DNA of 39,787 bases from Rhizobium sp. Its GTDB lineage: Bacteria; Pseudomonadota; Alphaproteobacteria; Rhizobiales; Rhizobiaceae. The first letter of the stretch is position 1. Each line of letters opens with the position of its first letter. Location: positions 7,847 through 47,633 of the forward strand of contig DNPN01000012.1 of assembly GCA_003501385.1 (NCBI GenBank). The letters are read 5' to 3'. The position numbers and the translations under genes were made by a program. This document shows positions 34,230-39,787 of the stretch, in pieces. The notes beneath the pieces are model-generated. The model ran no database searches and was not told where the DNA came from. It saw only the letters and a list, made by a program, of their open reading frames with translations.

Positions 34230-34708
34230 AATTGCCTCACATGCCCTTGGGGCCGATGTTACTCTAGTCTGAATTTGGCTCTCTTTTGGTGGAGCACGAG
34301 CAACAACATGCAAAGGTTGTTGCCGACGATAGAGAGCAAAATTGAGTGGTCATTCGAGCGATCATGGCAATCTCCATTTTTCTACTTATTTTATGTACTA
34401 ATTCGCGGAATTAATCAATTATAATAGATAATAGTGCGCAAAATAAGTTCATTATTCCAAGGAATAAGCCGCCATTAGGGCATATTATTTCCGCAATCGC
34501 CTTAAGCGCATAAAATCTGCTGCAAATCGACCACAATGGCGAAGGACATCTCATACGGGAAAATACCCGCGCGCCAAGACCCGTGACAGCGGCACACTTT
34601 GGCGGGCTGGTTGCCCGCTTTAAAACAAAATATTTATCTACTTATTTTGTAGAAAATAGATATGCATTGCTCGTGTTTTTCTGCACCTGAAACATAATCA
34701 AGCCCAGA
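34230..34708. other. AT-rich intergenic region with several short palindromes
   Basis: No credible gene. Visible elements: a consensus TATAAT (34420-34425, plus strand, poor -35); TAATTC-GCG-GAATTA at 34399-34413; TTATTCC-AA-GGAATAA at 34452-34467; GCGGGC-TGGTT-GCCCGC at 34602-34618 followed by TTTAAAAC; and ACAAAATA / TATTTTGT arms at 34625-34650. The composition is clearly more AT-rich than the flanking genes. The TATAAT and the later hairpin could bound a small RNA of about 190 nt, but no strong -35 supports it. Confidence 0.5.
34602..34622 (+). terminator. Weak terminator-like hairpin
   Basis: A GCGGGC stem pairs with GCCCGC around a 5-nt loop, followed by TTTAAAAC. The U-run is short. 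It would end plus-strand transcription reading out of the AT-rich region before the hydrolase gene. Confidence 0.35.
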
Positions 34709-34806
34709 GCCTATCAGGTTCAGATTGAACCAGACAGACTCTCGATTCTTTCGTTTGAGTTTGTCTTTTCGGGAAAACCGGGTTCCACTTTTCCCTGACA
34801 AACTCC
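34707..34806 (+). repeat. Rhizobial-type mosaic repeat with two palindromes
   Basis: First part: TCAGGTTCAGATTGAACC starting at 34714, containing GGTTCA-GAT-TGAACC, followed by ACTCTC. Second part: a long hairpin in which GAGTTTGTC (34757-34765) pairs with GACAAACTC (34797-34805) and, inside it, GGGAAAA (34771-34777) pairs with TTTTCCC (34789-34795). The first part recurs at 38251-38290. I recall similar units as common between genes in Rhizobium and Agrobacterium, like the RIME-type elements; the exact family cannot be named here. It ends 22 bp before the hydrolase start and so lies in its leader. Confidence 0.75.
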
Positions 34807-34827
34807 AAGGAACAAAAGGGCTATCGC

Positions 34828-35493
34828 ATGTTGGACAATCCGCCGTGTCACCGGCAGTCATGTGAGAAAATTGACACCCTCGTATTGCCCGGCCTGAATG
34901 GCTCGGGTGACGGACATTGGCAAGCGTTCTGGCTGGATGACCATTCCGATGCCAAAAAAATCGAGCAGGATGACTGGACCTGTCCGGACCTTGCGCACTG
35001 GAGCAGTCGTCTGGAAGCCGAACTGGAGAACCACTCCGGTGTTTGGCTGGTGGCACACAGTCTGGGCAGTGTTCTGGCAGCCAATCTGGCAACAAGCCCC
35101 TTGGCAAACCGGGTGCGCGGTGCCCTGCTGGTGGCTCCTTGTGATCTCGCCCATGTCGAGCGCCTACATCCTTACGTGGTCAATTTTGGCTCTATGCCTG
35201 CACAAAGGCTGCCTTTCCCCTCCATGGTCATCGCCAGCCGCAATGATCCCTACATGGAATTTGAGACGACACGGCACTATGCCAGACTGTGGGGCGGCGA
35301 GCTGGCCGATGTTGGAGCTCAAGGCCATATCAACATCAAAAGCGGCCACGGCCGCTGGCCTTTGGGATATGATTTTCTGGATCATCTCAAATCGCGCGTG
35401 GAGGGTGTAAGAAGCGCCTCTCGCCATCACCCTTCGCTTTTGCCGAAGGCCTTTGATTTTGCGGCCCCCGTCAAGTTTACCCGTGACGTTTGA
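34828..35493 (+). CDS. RBBP9/YdeN-family alpha/beta hydrolase
   Basis: A small cytosolic serine hydrolase of 221 residues. The probable triad is Ser78 (VAHSLGS), Asp140 (ASRNDPY) and His167 (GHINIKSGHG). The opening LVLPGLNGSGDGHWQ and the closing GHINIKSGHGRWP are diagnostic of this family, whose members have poorly defined esterase substrates. The C-terminal 25 residues after about 195 are an extra tail. AAGGG lies 8 nt before ATG 34828. The gene stands alone, with a repeat in its leader and a candidate small RNA after it. Confidence 0.85.
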   Translation: MLDNPPCHRQSCEKIDTLVLPGLNGSGDGHWQAFWLDDHSDAKKIEQDDWTCPDLAHWSSRLEAELENHSGVWLVAHSLGSVLAANLATSPLANRVRGALLVAPCDLAHVERLHPYVVNFGSMPAQRLPFPSMVIASRNDPYMEFETTRHYARLWGGELADVGAQGHINIKSGHGRWPLGYDFLDHLKSRVEGVRSASRHHPSLLPKAFDFAAPVKFTRDV

Positions 35494-35527
35494 TTGCGCA
35501 GTCCGGGTGATAATCCGCTCGCAGGCA

Positions 35528-35555
35528 TTGACATGAGGCTGTGAAAGCCTACTTA
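35528..35555 (+). promoter_or_regulatory. Sigma-70-type promoter for a candidate small RNA
   Basis: A perfect -35 TTGACA at 35528-35533 is followed after 16 bp by TACTTA at 35550-35555 (or after 17 bp by ACTTAA). Transcription should start near 35561 at GTGGGTAG. It faces a terminator hairpin 60 bp further on, with no ORF between. Confidence 0.55.
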
Positions 35556-35560
35556 AAGGT

Positions 35561-35646
35561 GGGTAGCAGCCTTCTATTGGGCGCTTACACTCAGGGCGAT
35601 ATCACCCTGGTCTTATAAAGCAGGACGCAACGTCCTCTTCTCTTTT
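35561..35646 (+). ncRNA. Candidate small RNA, about 85 nt
   Basis: A non-coding stretch bounded by a good promoter at 35528-35555 and an intrinsic terminator at 35622-35646. Inside are a CAGGG/CCCTG stem around GATATC (35592-35609) and an unpaired AU-rich segment TCTTATAAAG before the terminator. The layout fits trans-acting small RNAs of rhizobia. I cannot match it to a named family. Alternatively it is an attenuated leader of the glycosyltransferase gene 325 bp downstream. Confidence 0.5.
35622..35646 (+). terminator. Intrinsic terminator
   Basis: AGGACG-CAA-CGTCCT is a perfect 6-bp stem with a 3-nt loop, followed by CTTCTCTTTT. This is the clearest intrinsic terminator in the window and lies in a gene-free stretch, supporting a small transcript upstream of it. 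Confidence 0.65.
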
Positions 35647-35970
35647 CTATCATCAAGACAAACGCAACTGATGGCAGGCCCCTGAGCGGATGCTTGTCCT
35701 GACACTGATGTTGCGCCACGAAACAGTTCGATCATGCCCACCTTTTCGCAAGCGAGACGGCGTTGATACCTTTCGAGCGTTTAGCGATGTCTTCGAATCG
35801 CAAAATTGCTCTCAGTTTTTGTTTACGCGTTTCGGGACGCAAAACCGCAATACACTTTTACTCGAAATGCTCCATGCCCAAATCCAGAACCGAAACAGAT
35901 TTTCTGGGGACGCCTCACGACACACACCAACACACAATATCCGGCAATACCGTTCTGAAGGGAACCTCTC
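35647..35970. other. Leader region of the glycosyltransferase gene
   Basis: 324 bp without a credible gene. Short open frames here lack ribosome sites and coding character. The stretch ends in a strong GAAGGGAA Shine-Dalgarno for the ATG at 35971. It contains a small GCGT-TTCGGG-ACGC hairpin near 35828 and no obvious -35/-10 pair. Confidence 0.4.
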
Positions 35971-38250
35971 ATGAGCAAGACCAAGCGCATCGCCTTTATC
36001 GGAAATTCGCTTCCAAGACAGTGCGGGATAGCCACCTTCACCAGCGATCTCAGCCATGCCATCGATGCGCGTCCCGACGGCGTTGTCACCAGCATCATCG
36101 CCATGACCAATGACAAGATCGACTACGACTACCCGGCCAATGTGGTGTTCGAGATCCGTGATGCAGAGATAGAAGATTACGCGACAGCCGCACGCATCCT
36201 GAACAATGGTGATTACAGCTCAGTCTGCCTCCAGCACGAATATGGCATTTTCGGCGGCATTGCCGGTGAATATATCCTGACCTTGCTGTCACAGCTGCGC
36301 ATTCCGCTTGTCACCACCCTTCATACCATCCTTGCCGAGCCGGATGCCGCCCATAAAAGGGTGCTGCAACAAGTGTCCGACGCCTCCACCCGCGTGGTGG
36401 TGATGTCTGAGATGGGCCGGCAGCTTTTGCAAAGCGTCTATGGCGTCAACCCCGCCAAGATCGATGTGATCGCTCACGGCATTCCCGATATCGACTTTTA
36501 TGAGCCGGAAGTTGCCAAGCGAAAACTCGGCTATTCCGGCATCCCCATTGTGCTCACCTTTGGCCTACTCTCGCCCAACAAGGGCATTGAGGTGATGATT
36601 GACGCCATGCCGGCGATCCTCAAGGTGCGTCCGGATGCAAGATATGTGGTACTGGGTGCAACTCATCCCAATCTGTTGCGCGAACAAGGCGAAGCCTATC
36701 GTGATAGTTTGCGCGCCCGCGCCGAGCGGATTGGTGTCAGCGATGCCGTTGTCTTTCTCAATCACTTCGTTGATCTGCCCACCCTTCTCGACTTCATCAC
36801 CATGTGTGATGTCTATGTGACCCCCTATCTGGACGAAGCCCAGATGACCTCGGGCACACTCGCCTATAGTTTTGGTATGGGCAGTGCTGTGGTCTCGACA
36901 CCCTATTGGCATGCCCGCGACCTTCTCGCCGACGGAAGCGGCGTGCTGGTGCCCTTTGGCGATGCCTCCGCCACGGGTGCCGCCATTGCAGCCCTTCTCA
37001 GCGATGAGGCCGCGCGGCAGGCCATGCGCGAAGCAGCCTTTGCCGCAGGCAGATCGATGATCTGGCCGCAGATTGCCGCGCTCTATCTCAAAAGTCTGGA
37101 AACGGCGCGCACCACCTATCGCCCGCGTTTTCTCAGCGCCCGCCTGCCGCATATCAAGGTCCGCCCGCCACAGCAGACAGGTCTCAAGCTCGGCTATTTG
37201 CACACCATGTGTGATGATACCGGCATTTTCCAGCACGCGGTCTATAGCGTACCAGACCGCGCCCACGGCTATTGCGTTGACGACAATGCCCGCGCCCTGA
37301 TCCTGTCATGCAAGCTTGCCAAAGCAGGTGAAACGGGCATATCGCAAAAGATGACCGCGTCTTTTGCCGGATTTGTCCAGCATGCCTGGAATCCTGATCA
37401 CAACCGTTTTCGCAATTTCATGAGCTTTGATCGCCGCTGGCTTGAAGACACCGGCTCGGAAGACAGCCATGGCCGGACCCTTTGGGCACTCGGCGATTGC
37501 GCCCTGCATGACAGCGACAGGTCACGCCGTCGCTGGGCTATGGACTTGTTTTCGAGGGCCTCTCCGGTGATCGAGCAGTTCATCTCGCCACGCGCCTGGG
37601 CCTTCGCACTCATCGGGCTGGACTCCTATTGCCATGCCAACCCCACGGACACGGAGGCCCGCCGTCTGCGGGTCACATTAAGCAAACGCCTTGTCGTGCT
37701 GGAGCGCAACGTGGGCATGGATGGCAGGCATTGGTTTGAAAATGGTTTGTCCTATGAGAATGCTCGCCTTCCCCAAGCCTTGATCACCACAGGCGTGGCG
37801 ATGCACGATCCACACATGCTTGAAACGGGTTTACGTACGCTGCGGTGGCTGATGATCCAGCAAACGGCACCGGGTGGCCAGTTCAGGCCCATCGGCACCG
37901 ATGGCTTTTTTGATGTCCAGCAAGCGCCAAAACTTTTTGATCAGCAGCCTGTGGAAGCAACGGCCACGATTTCTGCCTGCCTCGCCGCCTATGAAGCCAC
38001 ACAAGACAAGACATGGTTTGACGCCGCACTCTGCGCGTTTGACTGGTTCACGGGCAGCAATGACCTGAAAATATCCCTGATCGACCCGGAAAGCGGTAGT
38101 TGCCGCGACGGTCTGCATGCGGATCGTCCCAATGAGAACAGGGGCGGTGAATCCGTGCTGTGTTACCTGATCAGCTGCTCGGAAATCGCACAGGCAAACC
38201 TTGCCGAGCAACCAGCCTTGCAGCCAATAGAGAGCAGGCAATTGTCCTAG
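35971..38250 (+). CDS. Glycosyltransferase family 4 fused to a C-terminal helical glycosidase-like domain
   Basis: A 759-residue soluble protein. Residues 1-375 form a GT-B glycosyltransferase 4: N-terminal FIGNSLPRQCGIATFT, the donor-phosphate Lys204 in GLLSPNKGIE, and the acidic DEAQMTSGTLAYSFGMGSAVVSTPYW block (Glu289) near the donor site. Residues about 400-745 form a second domain with repeated helix-rich blocks (YCVDDNARAL, RFRNFMSFDRRWLEDTGSEDSHGRTLWALGD, FENGLSYENARLPQAL), like a six-hairpin (alpha/alpha) fold with several candidate catalytic acids. The fusion is about twice the length of an ordinary GT4. GAAGGGAA lies 7 nt before ATG. The GH130 gene follows on the same strand, so the pair probably makes and trims one oligosaccharide. 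Sugar and linkage are unknown. Confidence 0.85.
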   Translation: MSKTKRIAFIGNSLPRQCGIATFTSDLSHAIDARPDGVVTSIIAMTNDKIDYDYPANVVFEIRDAEIEDYATAARILNNGDYSSVCLQHEYGIFGGIAGEYILTLLSQLRIPLVTTLHTILAEPDAAHKRVLQQVSDASTRVVVMSEMGRQLLQSVYGVNPAKIDVIAHGIPDIDFYEPEVAKRKLGYSGIPIVLTFGLLSPNKGIEVMIDAMPAILKVRPDARYVVLGATHPNLLREQGEAYRDSLRARAERIGVSDAVVFLNHFVDLPTLLDFITMCDVYVTPYLDEAQMTSGTLAYSFGMGSAVVSTPYWHARDLLADGSGVLVPFGDASATGAAIAALLSDEAARQAMREAAFAAGRSMIWPQIAALYLKSLETARTTYRPRFLSARLPHIKVRPPQQTGLKLGYLHTMCDDTGIFQHAVYSVPDRAHGYCVDDNARALILSCKLAKAGETGISQKMTASFAGFVQHAWNPDHNRFRNFMSFDRRWLEDTGSEDSHGRTLWALGDCALHDSDRSRRRWAMDLFSRASPVIEQFISPRAWAFALIGLDSYCHANPTDTEARRLRVTLSKRLVVLERNVGMDGRHWFENGLSYENARLPQALITTGVAMHDPHMLETGLRTLRWLMIQQTAPGGQFRPIGTDGFFDVQQAPKLFDQQPVEATATISACLAAYEATQDKTWFDAALCAFDWFTGSNDLKISLIDPESGSCRDGLHADRPNENRGGESVLCYLISCSEIAQANLAEQPALQPIESRQLS

Positions 38251-38290
38251 AGTTTGTCAGGTTCAGATTGAACCAGAATACTCTCAAAGT
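38251..38290 (+). repeat. Second copy of the TCAGGTTCAGATTGAACC repeat
   Basis: AGAGTTTGTCAGGTTCAGAT and the following TGAACC begin directly after the GT4 stop codon. Twenty-one consecutive bases (38257-38277) are identical to 34714-34734, and both copies continue into ACTCTC. The long GGGAAAA/TTTTCCC hairpin of the first copy is absent here; a different C-rich palindrome follows instead. This mosaic make-up is typical of RIME-like rhizobial elements. Confidence 0.75.
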
Positions 38291-38308
38291 TCAGGCGTTT
38301 TGAAAAAG

Positions 38309-38350
38309 CCTCCCCAACCCTGACCAAACGGAGCAGTGTTGGGGAGGGGT
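38309..38350 (+). repeat. C-rich hairpin between the GT4 and GH130 genes
   Basis: CCTCCCCAAC (38309-38318) pairs with GTTGGGGAGG (38338-38347) around a 19-nt loop. Both arms resemble the 30-bp arms of the element at 8164-8312 (shared CCTCCCCAACCC and TTGGGGAGGGGT). It could end or slow transcription between the two genes, or protect the upstream mRNA. Confidence 0.65.
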
Positions 38351-38421
38351 GAACGCGGCTTCTCTCAGCAAGCTTAAACGGAATTTTCATTCGGCCCACA
38401 AAAACCAAAAAGGTTCCACCT

Positions 38422-39717
38422 TTGCCCCATTCCACACTTCTCAATCGCCAGGCGCTGTATCTGCGCCCGGACCCCACCCGTGTCATCGTACGCCCCTTCA
38501 AACCATCAACCGAGCCGCAGCATCTGAAGCCCAGCGACAAGACCCGTGCCAATGAAATTGTTGACCGTGTTTTGTCGCTGGATGCAACGGCCACCACCGA
38601 CCAGCTCAAAGACATTCTCGACAATTTCGAAGGCCGCCATCGCAATCTGTTGCGGCAGTTTGAACTGCGCGCCGATGCTATGGAGGGGGCGTTTTTGCAG
38701 CATGAACACTTCAGCCAGCAGCAACGGCAGCTGATTGGTGCCTATTTCATGAATGAATATTCGTTTGAATCGGCGGCACTTTTCAATCCCAGCATCGTGC
38801 CGCATCCCGATCAGACGGGCATGATGGAAGGATGTCGCAGGATCATTCTCAGCCTGCGGGCCGTGGGTGAAGGCCACATTTCCTCCCTCACCTTTCGCAC
38901 CGGCATGATTGATGCTCTGGGCGCAGTGACGATCGATCCGCCGGTGCGTCTGGCGGAATTGCCGGAGGTTCATGCTGTAGATGGACTATCACCGATTGGT
39001 TGCGTCAGCCTCAATTTCAAAGCGGAGAGCGATTTGAGCGAGCGGGTAATTTTTCCGATCACCGAAGCCCAATCCAACGGTATTGAAGATGCCCGTTTCG
39101 TGGCCTTTGAAGACGAGGGCAAGACAACCTATTACGCTACCTATACGGCCTATGACGGCAAAGCCATCCGCTCGGAAATGCTGGAAACCACCGACTTCGA
39201 GACTTTCAGCCTGACGCCATTGCGTGGACCTGCCGCCCGCAACAAGGGCATGGCGCTGTTTCCCAGACGCATCAACGGGCGTTATGCGATGATAGCGCGT
39301 CAGGACAGCGAAAACATGTTTTTGCTCTATTCTGACAACTTGCATCAATGGGATGAAGGCCAGCCGTTGCTGAAGCCTGAATTTGCCTGGCAATTCGTGC
39401 AGATTGGCAATTGCGGCTCGCCGGTGGAAATTGACGAGGGTTGGCTTTTGTTCACCCATGGTGTTGGCCCCATGCGCCGCTATTCCATCGGTGCCACCCT
39501 GCTCGATAAGCACGATCCAAGTATCATTCTCTCACGCACCGTGGAGCCACTGTTGCAGCCAGAACCCACAGAGCGCGAAGGCTATGTGCCCAATGTGGTC
39601 TATTCCTGCGGCAGCCTCCTGCACGGCCGCCAACTCGTCATCCCCTACGCCATGTCCGACTACGCCACCACCTTCGCCACGCTGTCCCTGGACGAGGTGC
39701 TGTCCGCGATGGAATAG
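38422..39717 (+). CDS. GH130 family beta-mannoside phosphorylase/hydrolase
   Basis: A 431-residue five-bladed beta-propeller enzyme of family GH130, whose members split or make beta-mannosides (phosphorylases, some hydrolases). Family blocks are SFESAALFNPSIVPH, the catalytic GIEDAR (Asp223; ED-P/A-R motif), YATYTAYDG, RNKGMALFPRRINGRYAMIAR, and the C-terminal VGPMRRYSIGATLLD and ERxGYVPNVVYSCG. An N-terminal helical extension of about 100 residues precedes the propeller. No in-frame ATG lies near the start, so I take TTG 38422, with AAAAGG 8 nt upstream. It lies 171 bp after the GT4 fusion, separated by repeats. Phosphorylase or hydrolase activity cannot be settled from motifs alone. The last 18 codons also occur inverted just after the stop. 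Confidence 0.87.
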   Translation: MPHSTLLNRQALYLRPDPTRVIVRPFKPSTEPQHLKPSDKTRANEIVDRVLSLDATATTDQLKDILDNFEGRHRNLLRQFELRADAMEGAFLQHEHFSQQQRQLIGAYFMNEYSFESAALFNPSIVPHPDQTGMMEGCRRIILSLRAVGEGHISSLTFRTGMIDALGAVTIDPPVRLAELPEVHAVDGLSPIGCVSLNFKAESDLSERVIFPITEAQSNGIEDARFVAFEDEGKTTYYATYTAYDGKAIRSEMLETTDFETFSLTPLRGPAARNKGMALFPRRINGRYAMIARQDSENMFLLYSDNLHQWDEGQPLLKPEFAWQFVQIGNCGSPVEIDEGWLLFTHGVGPMRRYSIGATLLDKHDPSIILSRTVEPLLQPEPTEREGYVPNVVYSCGSLLHGRQLVIPYAMSDYATTFATLSLDEVLSAME

Positions 39718-39787
39718 TCAGAAAGAAGCCACGGCACCTCGTCCAGGGACAGCGTGGCGAAGGTGGTGGCGTAGTCGGACATGGCGT
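39647..39787. repeat. Perfect 54-bp inverted repeat of the GH130 3' end, running off the window
   Basis: Bases 39647-39700 (inside the GH130 gene) and 39734-39787 are exact reverse complements over 54 bp, with a 33-nt loop that contains the GH130 stop codon. The right arm reaches the last base of the window, so its true length is unknown. It is either an inverted duplication or convergent copy of this gene, or a fold-back artefact at a sequence end. Confidence 0.95.

Noticed and set aside
34053..34424. A 123-codon plus-strand frame overlapping the small hypothetical gene
   Set aside because: It is antisense to a frame with a better ribosome site and more protein-like translation, and its second half lies in AT-rich non-coding DNA.
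35690..35974. A 94-codon open frame before the GT4 gene
   Set aside because: No Shine-Dalgarno and no coding character. It overlaps the GT4 start and its strong ribosome site.
39660..39787. A minus-strand gene whose C-terminus is encoded by the inverted arm at the window end
   Set aside because: Read in the GH130 frame, the minus strand passes through the loop and continues antisense into GH130 before a stop, giving an unnatural tail. A real convergent gene is not supported by what is visible.
1..39787. CRISPR arrays, tRNA or rRNA genes, insertion sequences, prophage genes
   Set aside because: No regularly spaced repeats, transposase or integrase motifs, or RNA gene signatures were seen on either strand.

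Overview
The window looks like chromosomal or chromid DNA of an alphaproteobacterium of the Rhizobiaceae (Agrobacterium/Allorhizobium/Rhizobium type). The reasons are the density of ABC importers and LacI or XRE regulators, the cydDCAB gene order with FNR/FixK-type boxes, and extragenic palindromes of a kind common in rhizobial genomes. This assignment is inference from gene content; no rRNA or tRNA gene is present to settle it. Genes are tightly packed, with many ATGA/GTGA start-stop overlaps. No insertion sequence, prophage, CRISPR array, tRNA or rRNA was seen.

Layout. (1) 1-3769, minus strand: cytochrome bd oxidase locus, cydD-cydC-cydA (cydA cut by the window start), with FNR/FixK-type boxes before cydD and before cydA. 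(2) 3916-5939: a class III omega-aminotransferase divergent from an XRE-cupin (PuuR-like) regulator. (3) 6059-15549, plus strand: a LacI regulator heading a probable operon for uptake and salvage of a purine nucleoside-like compound (binding protein, two permeases, ATPase, nucleoside hydrolase, adenine deaminase, M20 amidohydrolase, phosphoribosyltransferase). (4) 15558-21366: a secreted tannase/feruloyl-esterase-family protein, a glycerate 2-kinase, and a puuB-puuA pair for gamma-glutamylation and oxidation of polyamines. (5) 21561-23438: a RecQ helicase. (6) 23448-27499, minus strand: a polar amino acid type ABC importer with a short Arg-rich leader ORF, followed by a zinc-dependent dehydrogenase resembling L-galactonate 5-dehydrogenase. 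(7) 27696-27929: an orphan BrnA-like antitoxin. (8) 28142-34022, plus strand: an AfuABC/FbpABC-like importer (fused permease, ATPase, binding protein) with a dual-specificity-type phosphatase and a LacI regulator. (9) 34038-35493: a small hypothetical protein, an AT-rich intergenic region, a rhizobial palindromic repeat and an RBBP9-type hydrolase. (10) 35528-39717: a candidate small RNA, then a glycosyltransferase-4 protein with a C-terminal helical domain, then a GH130 glycoside phosphorylase/hydrolase. The window ends inside a perfect 54-bp inverted copy of the GH130 3' end.

How the parts connect. The XRE-cupin regulator, the aminotransferase and puuAB share a candidate operator (TGTTCGAACA, TGTTCAAACA) although they lie 16 kb apart, which suggests one polyamine/amine regulon. 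The purine cassette makes a complete route from nucleoside to base to nucleotide. The GT4-fusion/GH130 pair is the best candidate for an undescribed pathway, possibly building and remodelling a mannose-containing oligosaccharide. The terminal inverted repeat should be checked as a possible assembly artefact before any biology is built on it.
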